This document shows, piece after piece, positions 32,061 to 40,829 of a DNA stretch of 64,000 bases. Origin of the DNA: JAUIAI01 sp050633665. GTDB lineage: Bacteria > Pseudomonadota > Gammaproteobacteria > Burkholderiales > Burkholderiaceae_E. The stretch is taken from positions 806,001-870,000 of the forward strand of contig JBOEGY010000001.1 of the NCBI GenBank assembly GCA_050633665.1, given 5' to 3'. Under the pieces are notes generated by a model, which worked only from the letters and a program-made list of their open reading frames with translations, was not told the origin of the DNA and did not search any database. The position numbers and the translations under genes are program-made. Every line of letters begins with the position of its first letter. Positions within the stretch are counted from its first letter, which is position 1.

Positions 32061-32657
32061 ATGACCGCACTTGAAACACTTCAAGCAAAACTGGAAGAGG
32101 TGCTCTCCGAGGCCGGCCCGGTGATTACCGAGCATGTGGGTGAGCTGACTGTTCAGTTCAAGAAATCAAACCTGCTGAGCGGTTTGCAGCTGCTGCGCGA
32201 CGACAGCGGGCTGGCGTTTGACACGCTGATTGACCTGTGCGGCGTTGACTACAGCCAGCACGGCGACGGTGCCTGGGACGGGTTGCGCTTTGCCAGCGTG
32301 ATGCACTTCCTCTCAACCACGAACAACTGGCGGGTGCGCGTGCGGGTCTTCTGCCCCGAAGACGATTTTCCGGTGTTGCCGTCTGTGACTGAACTCTGGC
32401 CCAGTGCCAACTGGTACGAGCGTGAGTCATTCGATCTGTTCGGCATCATCTATGAAGGCCATCCAGATCTGCGCCGCATTCTGACGGACTACGGCTTTGT
32501 GGGGCACCCGTTCCGCAAAGACTTCCCCATATCGGGACAGATGGAAATGCGTTACGACCCAGAGCAAAAAAGGGTGGTTTACCAGCCGGTCACGATTGAG
32601 CCACGTGAAGTCGTGCCAAGAGTGATCCGCGAAGACGGTTACGGGGTAGAGCGGTAA
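32061..32657 (+). CDS. nuoC: NADH-quinone oxidoreductase subunit C
   Basis: Peripheral-arm subunit of about 30 kDa type, 198 residues. The family signature WYERESFDLFGIIYEGHPDLRRIL near residue 115, then GHPFRKDFP, is intact. It is separate from nuoD, unlike the nuoCD fusion of enterobacteria. Its TAA overlaps the first base of the nuoD ATG. Confidence 0.97.
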   Translation: MTALETLQAKLEEVLSEAGPVITEHVGELTVQFKKSNLLSGLQLLRDDSGLAFDTLIDLCGVDYSQHGDGAWDGLRFASVMHFLSTTNNWRVRVRVFCPEDDFPVLPSVTELWPSANWYERESFDLFGIIYEGHPDLRRILTDYGFVGHPFRKDFPISGQMEMRYDPEQKRVVYQPVTIEPREVVPRVIREDGYGVER

Positions 32658-33910
32658 TGGCAGAAATCAAGAATTACACGCTTAACTTCGGCCCGCAGCA
32701 CCCGGCCGCTCATGGCGTGTTGCGTCTGGTCCTGGAGATGGACGGCGAAGTGGTGCAACGCGCCGATCCGCATATTGGTCTGCTGCACCGGGCCACCGAA
32801 AAACTGGCTGAAACCAGAACTTATCTGCAAAGTGTTCCCTACATGGACCGGCTCGACTACGTATCCATGATGTGTAACGAGCATGCTTATGTGATGGCGA
32901 TCGAAAAACTGATCGGCGTCGAAGTGCCTTTGCGAGCCCAGTACATCAGGGTCATGTTCGATGAAATCACCCGCATCCTGAATCACCTGATGTGGATCGG
33001 CGCACACGGACTGGACGTCGGTGCCATGGCCGTCTTCCTGTACGCGTTTCGCGAGCGCGAAGACCTGATGGATTGCTATGAGGCGGTATCGGGTGCTCGT
33101 ATGCATGCCGCCTACTACCGCCCGGGCGGCGTCTATCGCGATCTGCCCGAGCAGATGCCGCAATACAAAGAGAGCAAGCTGCGCAATTCGGCTGGCCTGA
33201 ACGAACTGAACCGCGATCGCTCCGGCTCGCTGCTGGATTTTCTCGAAGCATTCACCACCCGGTTCCCAGGCTATGTTGATGAATATGAAACCCTGCTGAC
33301 CGATAACCGGATCTGGAAGCAGCGTCTGGTCGGTATCGGCGTGGTTGACCCTGATCGGGCCAAGGCGCTTGGTTTTACCGGGCCGATGCTCAGGGGTTCA
33401 GGCGTCGCCTGGGATCTTCGCAAGACACAGCCTTACGAAGTCTATGATCTGCTGGACTTCGATGTGCCGGTGGGTACCAACGGCGACTCCTATGACCGGT
33501 ATCTGGTCAGGGTTGAAGAAATGCGTCAGTCCAACCACATCATCAAACAGTGTATTGAGTGGCTGCGGAACAACCCGGGTCCGGTCATGAGCGACAACCA
33601 CAAGGTTGCGCCGCCTGAGCGGGTTGGCATGAAGTCCAACATGGAAGATCTGATTCATCACTTCAAACTGTTCACCGAAGGGTTTCATGTGCCCGCAGGC
33701 GATTGTTATGCGGCGGTTGAGCATCCGAAAGGGGAATTCGGCATCTTCATGATGTCTGACGGCGCCAACAAGCCGTACCGGTTGAAAATCCGTGCGCCTG
33801 GTTTCCCCCACCTGCAAGGCCTGGACGAAATGTCTCGCGGTCACATGCTGGCAGATGTGGTGACCATCATCGGCACGCTGGATATTGTTTTCGGAGAAAT
33901 TGACCGATGA
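32657..33910 (+). CDS. nuoD: NADH-quinone oxidoreductase subunit D
   Basis: 49-kDa-type subunit, 417 residues, forming much of the quinone pocket with NuoB and NuoH. Marks are NFGPQHPAAHGVLRLVLEMDGE at the N terminus, the His and Tyr residues lining the quinone site, HIGLLHRATEKL, and RIKIRAPGF-like RLKIRAPGFPHLQ near residue 375. It overlaps nuoE by four bases. Confidence 0.98.
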   Translation: MAEIKNYTLNFGPQHPAAHGVLRLVLEMDGEVVQRADPHIGLLHRATEKLAETRTYLQSVPYMDRLDYVSMMCNEHAYVMAIEKLIGVEVPLRAQYIRVMFDEITRILNHLMWIGAHGLDVGAMAVFLYAFREREDLMDCYEAVSGARMHAAYYRPGGVYRDLPEQMPQYKESKLRNSAGLNELNRDRSGSLLDFLEAFTTRFPGYVDEYETLLTDNRIWKQRLVGIGVVDPDRAKALGFTGPMLRGSGVAWDLRKTQPYEVYDLLDFDVPVGTNGDSYDRYLVRVEEMRQSNHIIKQCIEWLRNNPGPVMSDNHKVAPPERVGMKSNMEDLIHHFKLFTEGFHVPAGDCYAAVEHPKGEFGIFMMSDGANKPYRLKIRAPGFPHLQGLDEMSRGHMLADVVTIIGTLDIVFGEIDR

Positions 33911-34425
33911 ACTCTGTAGCAACAACAAGCGACAAGCCCTTGTTATCTGAAACCAGCTATCAACGCATAGACCGGGAAATTGCCAAATATCCGGTCGATC
34001 AAAAACAGTCAGCCGTGATGGCCGCACTGGCGATTGCCCAGGATGAATTGCATTTGCTGGATACCCCGGCAATTGAAGACGTGGCCCGTTATCTGGGCAT
34101 GGCCCCGATTGCGGTGTATGAGGTCGCGACCTTCTACAACATGTACAACACCAAAAAGGTTGGCAAATTCAAAGTGGCCGTCTGCACTTGTCTGCCGTGC
34201 GCGCTGCGCGACGGCACCAAGGCGGGCGAGTACATGAAGGCCAAGCTGGGCATTGATTTCAACGAAACCACGGCTGACGGACTGATTACGCTGGTGGAAA
34301 GTGAATGCCTGGGTTCCTGTGGTGACTCACCGGTCATGTTGGTGAATAACAAGCATATGTGCAGTTTTATGAGCTCCGACAAGATGGATGCTCTGATCGA
34401 CGAGCTGAAAGCTAAGGCGGACTGA
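33907..34425 (+). CDS. nuoE: NADH-quinone oxidoreductase subunit E
   Basis: 24-kDa-type subunit with the off-path [2Fe-2S] cluster N1a. The thioredoxin-like domain carries the cluster cysteines in CTCLPCALRDG and ESECLGSCGDSPV. 172 residues. The N-terminal third is helical (VDQKQSAVMAALAIAQDE). Start ATG 33907 overlaps the nuoD stop. Confidence 0.97.
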   Translation: MNSVATTSDKPLLSETSYQRIDREIAKYPVDQKQSAVMAALAIAQDELHLLDTPAIEDVARYLGMAPIAVYEVATFYNMYNTKKVGKFKVAVCTCLPCALRDGTKAGEYMKAKLGIDFNETTADGLITLVESECLGSCGDSPVMLVNNKHMCSFMSSDKMDALIDELKAKAD

Positions 34426-34430
34426 CCGAG

Positions 34431-35777
34431 ATGGGCGCAACTGATTTCAAACTTGATGCTGCCGATGTCCCTGAAGTGGAAACCTGCTTCCACGGGCGGC
34501 ATATCGAGCCACAGATTCTTGCCGGCCTGACATCGCCCGAAGACTGGGGGTTGTCCAAGTATGAATCTCGCCAGGGTTATGCAGCTCTGCGCAAGATCAT
34601 CGACGAGAAGCTCACGCCTGAAGATGTCATATCGATCGTCAAGTCATCGGCGTTACGCGGTCGTGGTGGGGCTGGTTTTCCGACCGGGCTCAAATGGAGC
34701 TTCATGCCGCGCGGTTTTCCGGGGCAGAAGTACCTGGTGTGCAATTCAGACGAAGGCGAACCCGGAACTTTCAAGGATCGCGACATTCTGCGTTACAACC
34801 CGCACATCGTCATTGAGGGGATGGCTATTGCCGCCTATGCAATGGGCATTACGGTCGGCTACAACTATATTCACGGTGAAGTCTGGTCTGTCTACGACCG
34901 CTTTGAAGAAGCGCTTGAACAGGCGCGCGAAGCTGGCTACCTGGGTGACAACATTCTGGGCTCTGACTTCTCTTTTCAGTTGCATGCGTTTCATGGTTTT
35001 GGGGCGTACATTTGCGGCGAAGAAACCGCGCTGCTCGAGTCTCTTGAAGGCAAGAAAGGCCAGCCCAGGTTCAAGCCGCCGTTCCCGGCGAGCTATGGTC
35101 TGTACGGCAAGCCCACAACCATCAACAACACCGAAACGTTTGCAGCTGTCCCCTGGATTATCCGTAACGGCGGTGAGGCCTACCTGGAAGCGGGCAAGCC
35201 CAACAATGGTGGCACCAAGGTTTTTTCGATTTCCGGCGATGTTGAAAAGCCGGGTAATTATGAAATTCCGATGGGCACTCCGTTTGCCAAGTTGCTTGAA
35301 CTGGCCGGCGGGATGCGCGGTGGGCGCAAGCTGAAAATGGTGATTCCGGGTGGCTCGTCAATGCCGGTGCTGCCCGCTGAGATCATGATGGCCACCGACA
35401 TGGACTATGACTCCATTTCCAAGGCGGGCTCCATGCTTGGTTCGGGTGCAGTGATCGTGATGGACGAGACCCGTTGCGCGGTCAAGTCTCTGTTGCGCCT
35501 GTCCTATTTTTACTTTGAAGAAAGCTGTGGTCAGTGTACGCCGTGCCGTGAAGGCACCGGCTGGTTATACCGAATCGTTAACCGCATTGAGCACGGCCAG
35601 GGCCGCCCGGAAGATCTCGACGAGCTGAACCGGGTTGCAGACAATATCCAGGGTCGCACCATCTGCGCTCTGGGCGATGCCGCCGCGATGCCGGTCCGCG
35701 CGTTTCTCAAGCATTACCGGGCTGAGTTTGAGCACCACATTGAGCACAAGACTTGTCTTGTGCCTAACTACGTCTGA
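34431..35777 (+). CDS. nuoF: NADH-quinone oxidoreductase subunit F
   Basis: 51-kDa-type subunit of 448 residues, the NADH entry point. It contains the NADH site RGRGGAGFPTGLKW near residue 75, the FMN loop around YICGEETALLESLEG near 190, and the N3 [4Fe-4S] cysteines in SCGQCTPCREGTGW near 365 plus a final Cys in ICALGDAA. It is co-transcribed with nuoE (five-base gap) and nuoG. Confidence 0.98.
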   Translation: MGATDFKLDAADVPEVETCFHGRHIEPQILAGLTSPEDWGLSKYESRQGYAALRKIIDEKLTPEDVISIVKSSALRGRGGAGFPTGLKWSFMPRGFPGQKYLVCNSDEGEPGTFKDRDILRYNPHIVIEGMAIAAYAMGITVGYNYIHGEVWSVYDRFEEALEQAREAGYLGDNILGSDFSFQLHAFHGFGAYICGEETALLESLEGKKGQPRFKPPFPASYGLYGKPTTINNTETFAAVPWIIRNGGEAYLEAGKPNNGGTKVFSISGDVEKPGNYEIPMGTPFAKLLELAGGMRGGRKLKMVIPGGSSMPVLPAEIMMATDMDYDSISKAGSMLGSGAVIVMDETRCAVKSLLRLSYFYFEESCGQCTPCREGTGWLYRIVNRIEHGQGRPEDLDELNRVADNIQGRTICALGDAAAMPVRAFLKHYRAEFEHHIEHKTCLVPNYV

Positions 35778-35797
35778 ATTCGAAAAGCGATTGATCC

Positions 35798-38203
35798 ATG
35801 GTTGAAGTAGAAATCGACGGTAAAAAGGTCGAGATAGAAGAAGGCAGCATGGTGATGCATGCTGCTAACAAGCTCGGCGTCTATGTGCCGCACTTTTGCT
35901 ATCACAAGAAGTTGTCGATCGCGGCGAACTGCCGGATGTGCCTGGTCGAGGTAGAAAAAGCCCCCAAGCCTTTACCTGCCTGCGCGACCCCGGTCTCCGA
36001 CGGCATGAAAATTCATACCCGCTCCGAGAAGGCCGTTTCTGCGCAAAAGTCGGTGATGGAATTTTTGCTGATCAACCATCCGCTGGACTGTCCGATCTGC
36101 GATCAGGGCGGTGAGTGTCAGTTGCAGGACCTGGCTGTCGGTTACGGCGGCTCCAGTTCAAATTACACCGAAGAAAAAAGAGTGGTCTTCCACAAGCCGA
36201 TGGGGCCGCTGGTTTCCGCCGAGGAAATGACCCGCTGTATTCACTGTACGCGCTGCGTTCGCTTTGGCCAGGAAGTTGCCGGCGTGATGGAACTGGGCAT
36301 GGCGAATCGCGGCGAGCACGCCGAGATCATGACCTTTGTCGGGCGCTCGATTGACTCTGAACTGTCGGGCAACATGATTGACATCTGCCCGGTTGGCGCA
36401 CTGACTTCCAAGCCGTTTCGGTATTCCGCCCGCACCTGGGAGTTGTCGCGCCGCAAGTCGGTATCGCCCCATGATTCACTGGGTTCCAACCTGACCGTCC
36501 AGATCAAAGGCCAGCAGGTGATGCGGGTCGTTCCGCTTGAGAACGAGGCAATCAACGAGTGCTGGATTTCCGACCGCGATCGTTTTGCCTACGAAGGGCT
36601 CAATTCGCCGGACCGGCTGACTACGCCGATGATCAAAACTGACGGGCAGTGGGTTCAGGCTGACTGGGCCACGGCGTTAAATCAGGCTGCACTATTGCTT
36701 GCGACGGCCCGGGTCAATCACGGCTCCGAGCGTATTGGCGCGCTTGCCGGACCGACCTCGACCGTTGAAGAGCTTTACCTGTTGCAAAAACTTGCGCGCG
36801 GGATGGGTTCTGACAATATTGACTTCCGAGTCCGGCAGGCTGACTTTTCAATCGACTCGGCTGGCCAGGGGGCTCCCTGGCTGGGTCTGTCGATTGCCGA
36901 AATATCGGGTCTTGACCATTTGTTGCTGATTGGTTCGTTCCTGCGCAAAGATCATCCGGTGTTGTCCGCGCGGATTCGCCGCGCAGTTAGCCATGGTCTT
37001 GAGTTGTCCGTCTTACATGCCAGCGATGAAGACCTGTTGATGCCGGTCGCCCGGAAATCGATCGTCGCGCCAAGCCAGTGGCGCGGCCAGTTGCTGCAGG
37101 TTCTGTCGGTCGTTAATCAGGCTAAAGGCCTGGCGAATCCGGCTGCTTTTGAACAGGCTATGGCTGATCTGTCGGTTGGCGAGGCGGCCCGAGCGATTGC
37201 GGACTCACTGCTGTCAGGCGAGCAAACCGCCGTGCTGCTGGGCAATGCTGCGATAGCGCACCCGCAGGCCGGCGACCTGATGCGAATCGGCCAGGCGATC
37301 GCAACGGCTTGCGAAGCACGCTTCGGGGTGATCGGCGACTCGGCCAGTAGCGTTGGGGGTTATCTTGCCGGCGCCACACCACGCGCAGTCGGCGCCATCA
37401 GCGCGAGTCCGGTGGGAAGCGCGGGACTGAATGCGGCGGAACAGCTTCGCGCTGATCTCAAGGCCTTCCTGTTGCTTAATCTGGAGCCTTCACTTGATTA
37501 CGCTGGCGGGGCAGCGGCAATGAAATCTCTGACCGTCGCCGAGACAGTCGTGGCTATTACGCCGTTCAAATCCGATGACTTGATGTCGGTTGCTGATGTC
37601 TTGTTGCCGGCCGGCCCGTTTACTGAAACAGGCGGTAGTTTCGTCAATGCCGAAGCACGGCTGCAGATATTTAACGGGGTGGTTCAGGCCGCCGGTGAGT
37701 CTCGCCCAGGCTGGAAGGTCTTGCGTGTGCTGGCGAACCGGCTCGACCTGAAAGGCTTTGAATTTGATTCGGTTGCCGACGTCCGGCTGGAGGCACTGGG
37801 TAGTGCCGGAGCCCAGGCGGCCGAGGGCGCGTTTGAATCCAGTCTGTCTAACTCGTTAGTGGGTGACCTGACTGGGGATCGCGACTGGCAAAGTGAACAG
37901 ACGCTCGAACGGCTTGGCGATGTGCCGGTCTATTTTGCTGACTCAATCGTGCGTCGGGGCGAGGCCTTGCAACAGACGGCGGACGCGCAGGCGCCGCAGG
38001 CGCGTCTGCATCCCGACACCCTGAGCCGCCTCGGACTTGAGTCCGGAACCCAAGTGGTTCTGGAGCAGTCTGACGGCGCGGCAACCGTCGAGCTGACTGC
38101 TGATGCCTCACTGGCAACCGATGTGGTGCGGGTGGCTGGCGCTCATCAATCCACCGTCAATCTGACCGAGATGTTCGGACCCATCACGCTGAGGGCTCTC
38201 TGA
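35798..38203 (+). CDS. nuoG: NADH-quinone oxidoreductase subunit G
   Basis: 75-kDa-type subunit, 801 residues. The [2Fe-2S] cysteines N1b (HFCYHKK, NCRMCLV, ACATPV), the His-Cys3 cluster N5 (HPLDCPICDQGGECQ) and the [4Fe-4S] cluster N4 (CIHCTRCVRF, then CPVGAL) are all present in the first 210 residues. The extra N7 CxxCxxxC motif of E. coli-type NuoG is absent; the corresponding stretch reads SRRKSVSPHDSLGSN. The rest is a molybdopterin-oxidoreductase-like domain without the cofactor. The stop overlaps nuoH. Confidence 0.97.
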   Translation: MVEVEIDGKKVEIEEGSMVMHAANKLGVYVPHFCYHKKLSIAANCRMCLVEVEKAPKPLPACATPVSDGMKIHTRSEKAVSAQKSVMEFLLINHPLDCPICDQGGECQLQDLAVGYGGSSSNYTEEKRVVFHKPMGPLVSAEEMTRCIHCTRCVRFGQEVAGVMELGMANRGEHAEIMTFVGRSIDSELSGNMIDICPVGALTSKPFRYSARTWELSRRKSVSPHDSLGSNLTVQIKGQQVMRVVPLENEAINECWISDRDRFAYEGLNSPDRLTTPMIKTDGQWVQADWATALNQAALLLATARVNHGSERIGALAGPTSTVEELYLLQKLARGMGSDNIDFRVRQADFSIDSAGQGAPWLGLSIAEISGLDHLLLIGSFLRKDHPVLSARIRRAVSHGLELSVLHASDEDLLMPVARKSIVAPSQWRGQLLQVLSVVNQAKGLANPAAFEQAMADLSVGEAARAIADSLLSGEQTAVLLGNAAIAHPQAGDLMRIGQAIATACEARFGVIGDSASSVGGYLAGATPRAVGAISASPVGSAGLNAAEQLRADLKAFLLLNLEPSLDYAGGAAAMKSLTVAETVVAITPFKSDDLMSVADVLLPAGPFTETGGSFVNAEARLQIFNGVVQAAGESRPGWKVLRVLANRLDLKGFEFDSVADVRLEALGSAGAQAAEGAFESSLSNSLVGDLTGDRDWQSEQTLERLGDVPVYFADSIVRRGEALQQTADAQAPQARLHPDTLSRLGLESGTQVVLEQSDGAATVELTADASLATDVVRVAGAHQSTVNLTEMFGPITLRAL

Positions 38204-39273
38204 TGGATGGTTTAATCACCGGGGTTACTTCATTCGGCGAAGGCCTGTTTGGCGGCATGTGGCCCGTGGTCTGGAACCTGATCAAAATCATCTGCGTTGT
38301 GGCGCCCCTGATGATCTGTGTGGCCTATCTGACCTTGTGGGAACGCAAGATGATCGGCTTTATGCATTTGCGCCTCGGGCCGAACCGGGTGGGTTGGGGC
38401 TGGCTGCAACCGGTTGCCGACGGCTTGAAGCTGATGCTCAAGGAAGTCATCGTACCAACTCAGGCGAGCCCGGTACTTTATATTCTTGGCCCGATCATGA
38501 CGATCATGCCGGCAATGGCCGCCTGGGCTGTCATACCGTTTGGTCCGGAGCAGGCGCTGGCCAATATTAATGCCGGCTTGCTGTTGCTGATGGCGATAAC
38601 CTCCTTGGAGGTTTACGGCGTGATCATCGCCGGTTGGGCGTCCAACTCAAAGTATGCGTTTCTTGGGGCGATGCGTGCATCGGCCCAGATGGTTTCTTAC
38701 GAACTGGCGATCGGCTTTTCGCTGGTGGTCGTGCTGATGGTTTCTGGCAGTCTGAATCTGAGCGAAATCGTTTATGGCCAGGGGCGCGGCTATTTTGCCG
38801 AGAATGGATTGAGCTTCCTTTCCTGGAACTGGTTGCCGTTGCTGCCAATTTTTGTGGTGTACGTGATTTCATCGGTTGCTGAAACCAGTCGTCACCCGTT
38901 TGATGTGGTTGAGGGTGAGTCAGAGATTGTTGCGGGTCACATGGTCGAGTATTCGGGCATGGGGTTTGCGGTGTTCTTTCTGGCCGAATACGCCAACATG
39001 ATTTTGCTCTCGGCGCTGGCCTCAATCATGTTCCTGGGCGGTTGGTATCCGCCCATTGATTCACCCATTCTCAATCACATTCCTGGCTGGATCTGGCTTG
39101 GGATGAAGACTTTCTTCGTGGTTTCGTTGTTTGTGTGGTTCCGGGCGTCGTTCCCGCGCTACCGCTACGACCAGATCATGCGGCTGGGGTGGAAAATATT
39201 TATACCGGTTACATTGGTGTGGCTGGTGGTCGTGGCGATCTGGATTCAGACGCCATGGAACATCTGGAAATAA
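38203..39273 (+). CDS. nuoH: NADH-quinone oxidoreductase subunit H
   Basis: Membrane subunit of 356 residues, eight helices, joining the peripheral arm to the membrane arm and lining the quinone channel. Conserved ERKMIGFMHLRLGPNRVGWGWLQPVADGLKL near residue 45 and the Glu-rich loop AETSRHPFDVVEGESEIVAGHMVEYSGM near 225 are intact. It starts one base within the nuoG stop and is followed by nuoI after four bases. Confidence 0.98.
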   Translation: MDGLITGVTSFGEGLFGGMWPVVWNLIKIICVVAPLMICVAYLTLWERKMIGFMHLRLGPNRVGWGWLQPVADGLKLMLKEVIVPTQASPVLYILGPIMTIMPAMAAWAVIPFGPEQALANINAGLLLLMAITSLEVYGVIIAGWASNSKYAFLGAMRASAQMVSYELAIGFSLVVVLMVSGSLNLSEIVYGQGRGYFAENGLSFLSWNWLPLLPIFVVYVISSVAETSRHPFDVVEGESEIVAGHMVEYSGMGFAVFFLAEYANMILLSALASIMFLGGWYPPIDSPILNHIPGWIWLGMKTFFVVSLFVWFRASFPRYRYDQIMRLGWKIFIPVTLVWLVVVAIWIQTPWNIWK

Positions 39274-39277
39274 TCTG

Positions 39278-39766
39278 ATGCAGGCAGTCAAAGAATTTGT
39301 CTCCAGCTTTATGTTGCTGGAAATGCTCAAGGGTTTAAAGCTCACCGGGCGATACTTCTTCGCCCGGAAGATTACGATTCAATACCCGGAAGAAAAAACA
39401 CCGGCCTCGCCGCGGTTTCGCGGTCTGCATGCACTGCGCCGATACCCGAACGGGGAAGAGCGCTGCATCGCCTGCAAACTCTGCGAGGCCGTCTGCCCGG
39501 CACTGGCAATCAATATTGAGTCTGAGGTTCGTGAAGACGGGTCACGCCGAACCACCCGCTACGACATCGATCTGACCAAATGTATTTTCTGCGGGTTCTG
39601 TGAAGAATCCTGTCCGGTTGATTCAATCGTGGAAACTCATATTCATGAGTATCACGGCGAACAGCGCGGCGACTTGCTGTTCACCAAAGACATGTTGTTG
39701 GCGGTCGGTGACCGCTATGAAGATGAAGTGGCGCAGCGCCGTACTGCTGATGCCGAGTACCGATAA
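39278..39766 (+). CDS. nuoI: NADH-quinone oxidoreductase subunit I
   Basis: Ferredoxin-like subunit of 162 residues with two [4Fe-4S] clusters, N6a and N6b. The two CxxCxxCxxxCP motifs are visible as CIACKLCEAVCP near residue 64 and CIFCGFCEESCP near 103. The open frame extends back into nuoH; ATG 39278 gives the normal N terminus MQAVKEFVSSFMLLEML. A perfect hairpin lies between this gene and nuoJ. Confidence 0.97.
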   Translation: MQAVKEFVSSFMLLEMLKGLKLTGRYFFARKITIQYPEEKTPASPRFRGLHALRRYPNGEERCIACKLCEAVCPALAINIESEVREDGSRRTTRYDIDLTKCIFCGFCEESCPVDSIVETHIHEYHGEQRGDLLFTKDMLLAVGDRYEDEVAQRRTADAEYR

Positions 39767-39780
39767 TTAAGTAAACCTGA

Positions 39781-39801
39781 TGCCGCTCCCGTTGAGCGGC
39801 A
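39781..39801 (+). repeat. Intercistronic hairpin between nuoI and nuoJ
   Basis: TGCCGCTC (39781-39788) pairs exactly with GAGCGGCA (39794-39801) around a five-base loop. No T tract follows. It lies in the 82-base gap between nuoI and nuoJ, the only sizeable gap in the first half of the operon, and may be a processing or stability element. Confidence 0.6.
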
Positions 39802-39848
39802 GTGACGATTGGCCACGAACGCTGTGAGCCGGGGAAAGTTCTTTAGCA

Positions 39849-40505
39849 ATGGATGCGCAGTCTTTTCTATTTTGGGTGTTTGCCTCAATCACGGTCGTTG
39901 CCGCGATCAGAGTGGTCACCGCACGAAACCCGGTTCACTCCGCGTTGTTCCTGGTGCTGACCTTCGTTACGTCTGCCTGTATCTGGATGCTCCTGCATGC
40001 CGAATTTCTGGCGATCACACTCGTGCTGGTCTATGTTGGCGCGGTGATGGTGTTGTTCCTGTTCGTCGTGATGATGCTCGATCTGAATCTGGACCAGATG
40101 CGCGAAGGTTTCTGGCGCAATCTGCCGGTTGCCCTGTTTGTGGGCGTCGCGATTATCCTTGAGCTTTCGTTTGTTCTGCTCTACACATTCCAGGGGGTAT
40201 CCGGCGATGCGGCGCCGGCTCTGCCGGCCGACTACAGTAATACCAAGTTGCTGGGATCAATGCTCTACACCGAGTATTTCTATCCGTTTGAGATCGCAGC
40301 AGTCATCTTGCTGGTTGCAATGGTCGCGGCAATTGCACTGACTTTGCGGTCACGCAAAGACACCAAAACCAACGATCCCGGCGTGGCTGTCAGAACCAAA
40401 GCCGGCGATCGTCTGCGCATCGTGAAGATGCCCCATATTTCAAAACCCAGACCAACCGATCCGCCAGCCACACCGGAAGGCGAAGAGCAGGGGGCCAACG
40501 CATGA
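39849..40505 (+). CDS. nuoJ: NADH-quinone oxidoreductase subunit J
   Basis: Membrane subunit, 218 residues, five helices. The conserved FLAITLVLVYVGAVMVLFLFVVMML helix (third helix, with the pi-bulge) is clear. The C-terminal tail of about 45 residues (KMPHISKPRPTDPPATPEGEEQG) is polar and longer than in E. coli, as is usual for betaproteobacterial NuoJ. Four-base overlap with nuoK. Confidence 0.96.
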   Translation: MDAQSFLFWVFASITVVAAIRVVTARNPVHSALFLVLTFVTSACIWMLLHAEFLAITLVLVYVGAVMVLFLFVVMMLDLNLDQMREGFWRNLPVALFVGVAIILELSFVLLYTFQGVSGDAAPALPADYSNTKLLGSMLYTEYFYPFEIAAVILLVAMVAAIALTLRSRKDTKTNDPGVAVRTKAGDRLRIVKMPHISKPRPTDPPATPEGEEQGANA

Positions 40506-40804
40506 GTCTTCATCACTACCTGATTCTCGGGGCGGCCTTGTTTGCGATTGGCGTGGTCGGTATTTTCTTGAACCGGCGCAATGTGATCGTCATCCTGATG
40601 TCTATCGAATTGATGCTGTTGGCAGTCAATACGAATTTCATCGCGTTCTCGCACTTTCTGGGTGACGCGGCCGGCCAGGTGTTTGTTTTTTTCATCCTGA
40701 CCGTCGCGGCGGCGGAGTCGGCAATTGGCCTGGCCATTATTGTGATTCTGTTCCGCAACCTGGAAACCGTTAACGCTGAAGAACTCGACAGCCTGAAGGG
40801 CTGA
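40502..40804 (+). CDS. nuoK: NADH-quinone oxidoreductase subunit K
   Basis: Small antiporter-module subunit of 100 residues with three membrane helices. The two conserved membrane glutamates are in MSIELMLLAVN and TVAAAESAIGLAI. The start overlaps nuoJ by four bases. The C-terminal NLETVNAEELDSLKG is typical. Confidence 0.97.
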   Translation: MSLHHYLILGAALFAIGVVGIFLNRRNVIVILMSIELMLLAVNTNFIAFSHFLGDAAGQVFVFFILTVAAAESAIGLAIIVILFRNLETVNAEELDSLKG

Positions 40805-40829
40805 CGACACCGCATTTAGAACCGAGCCT

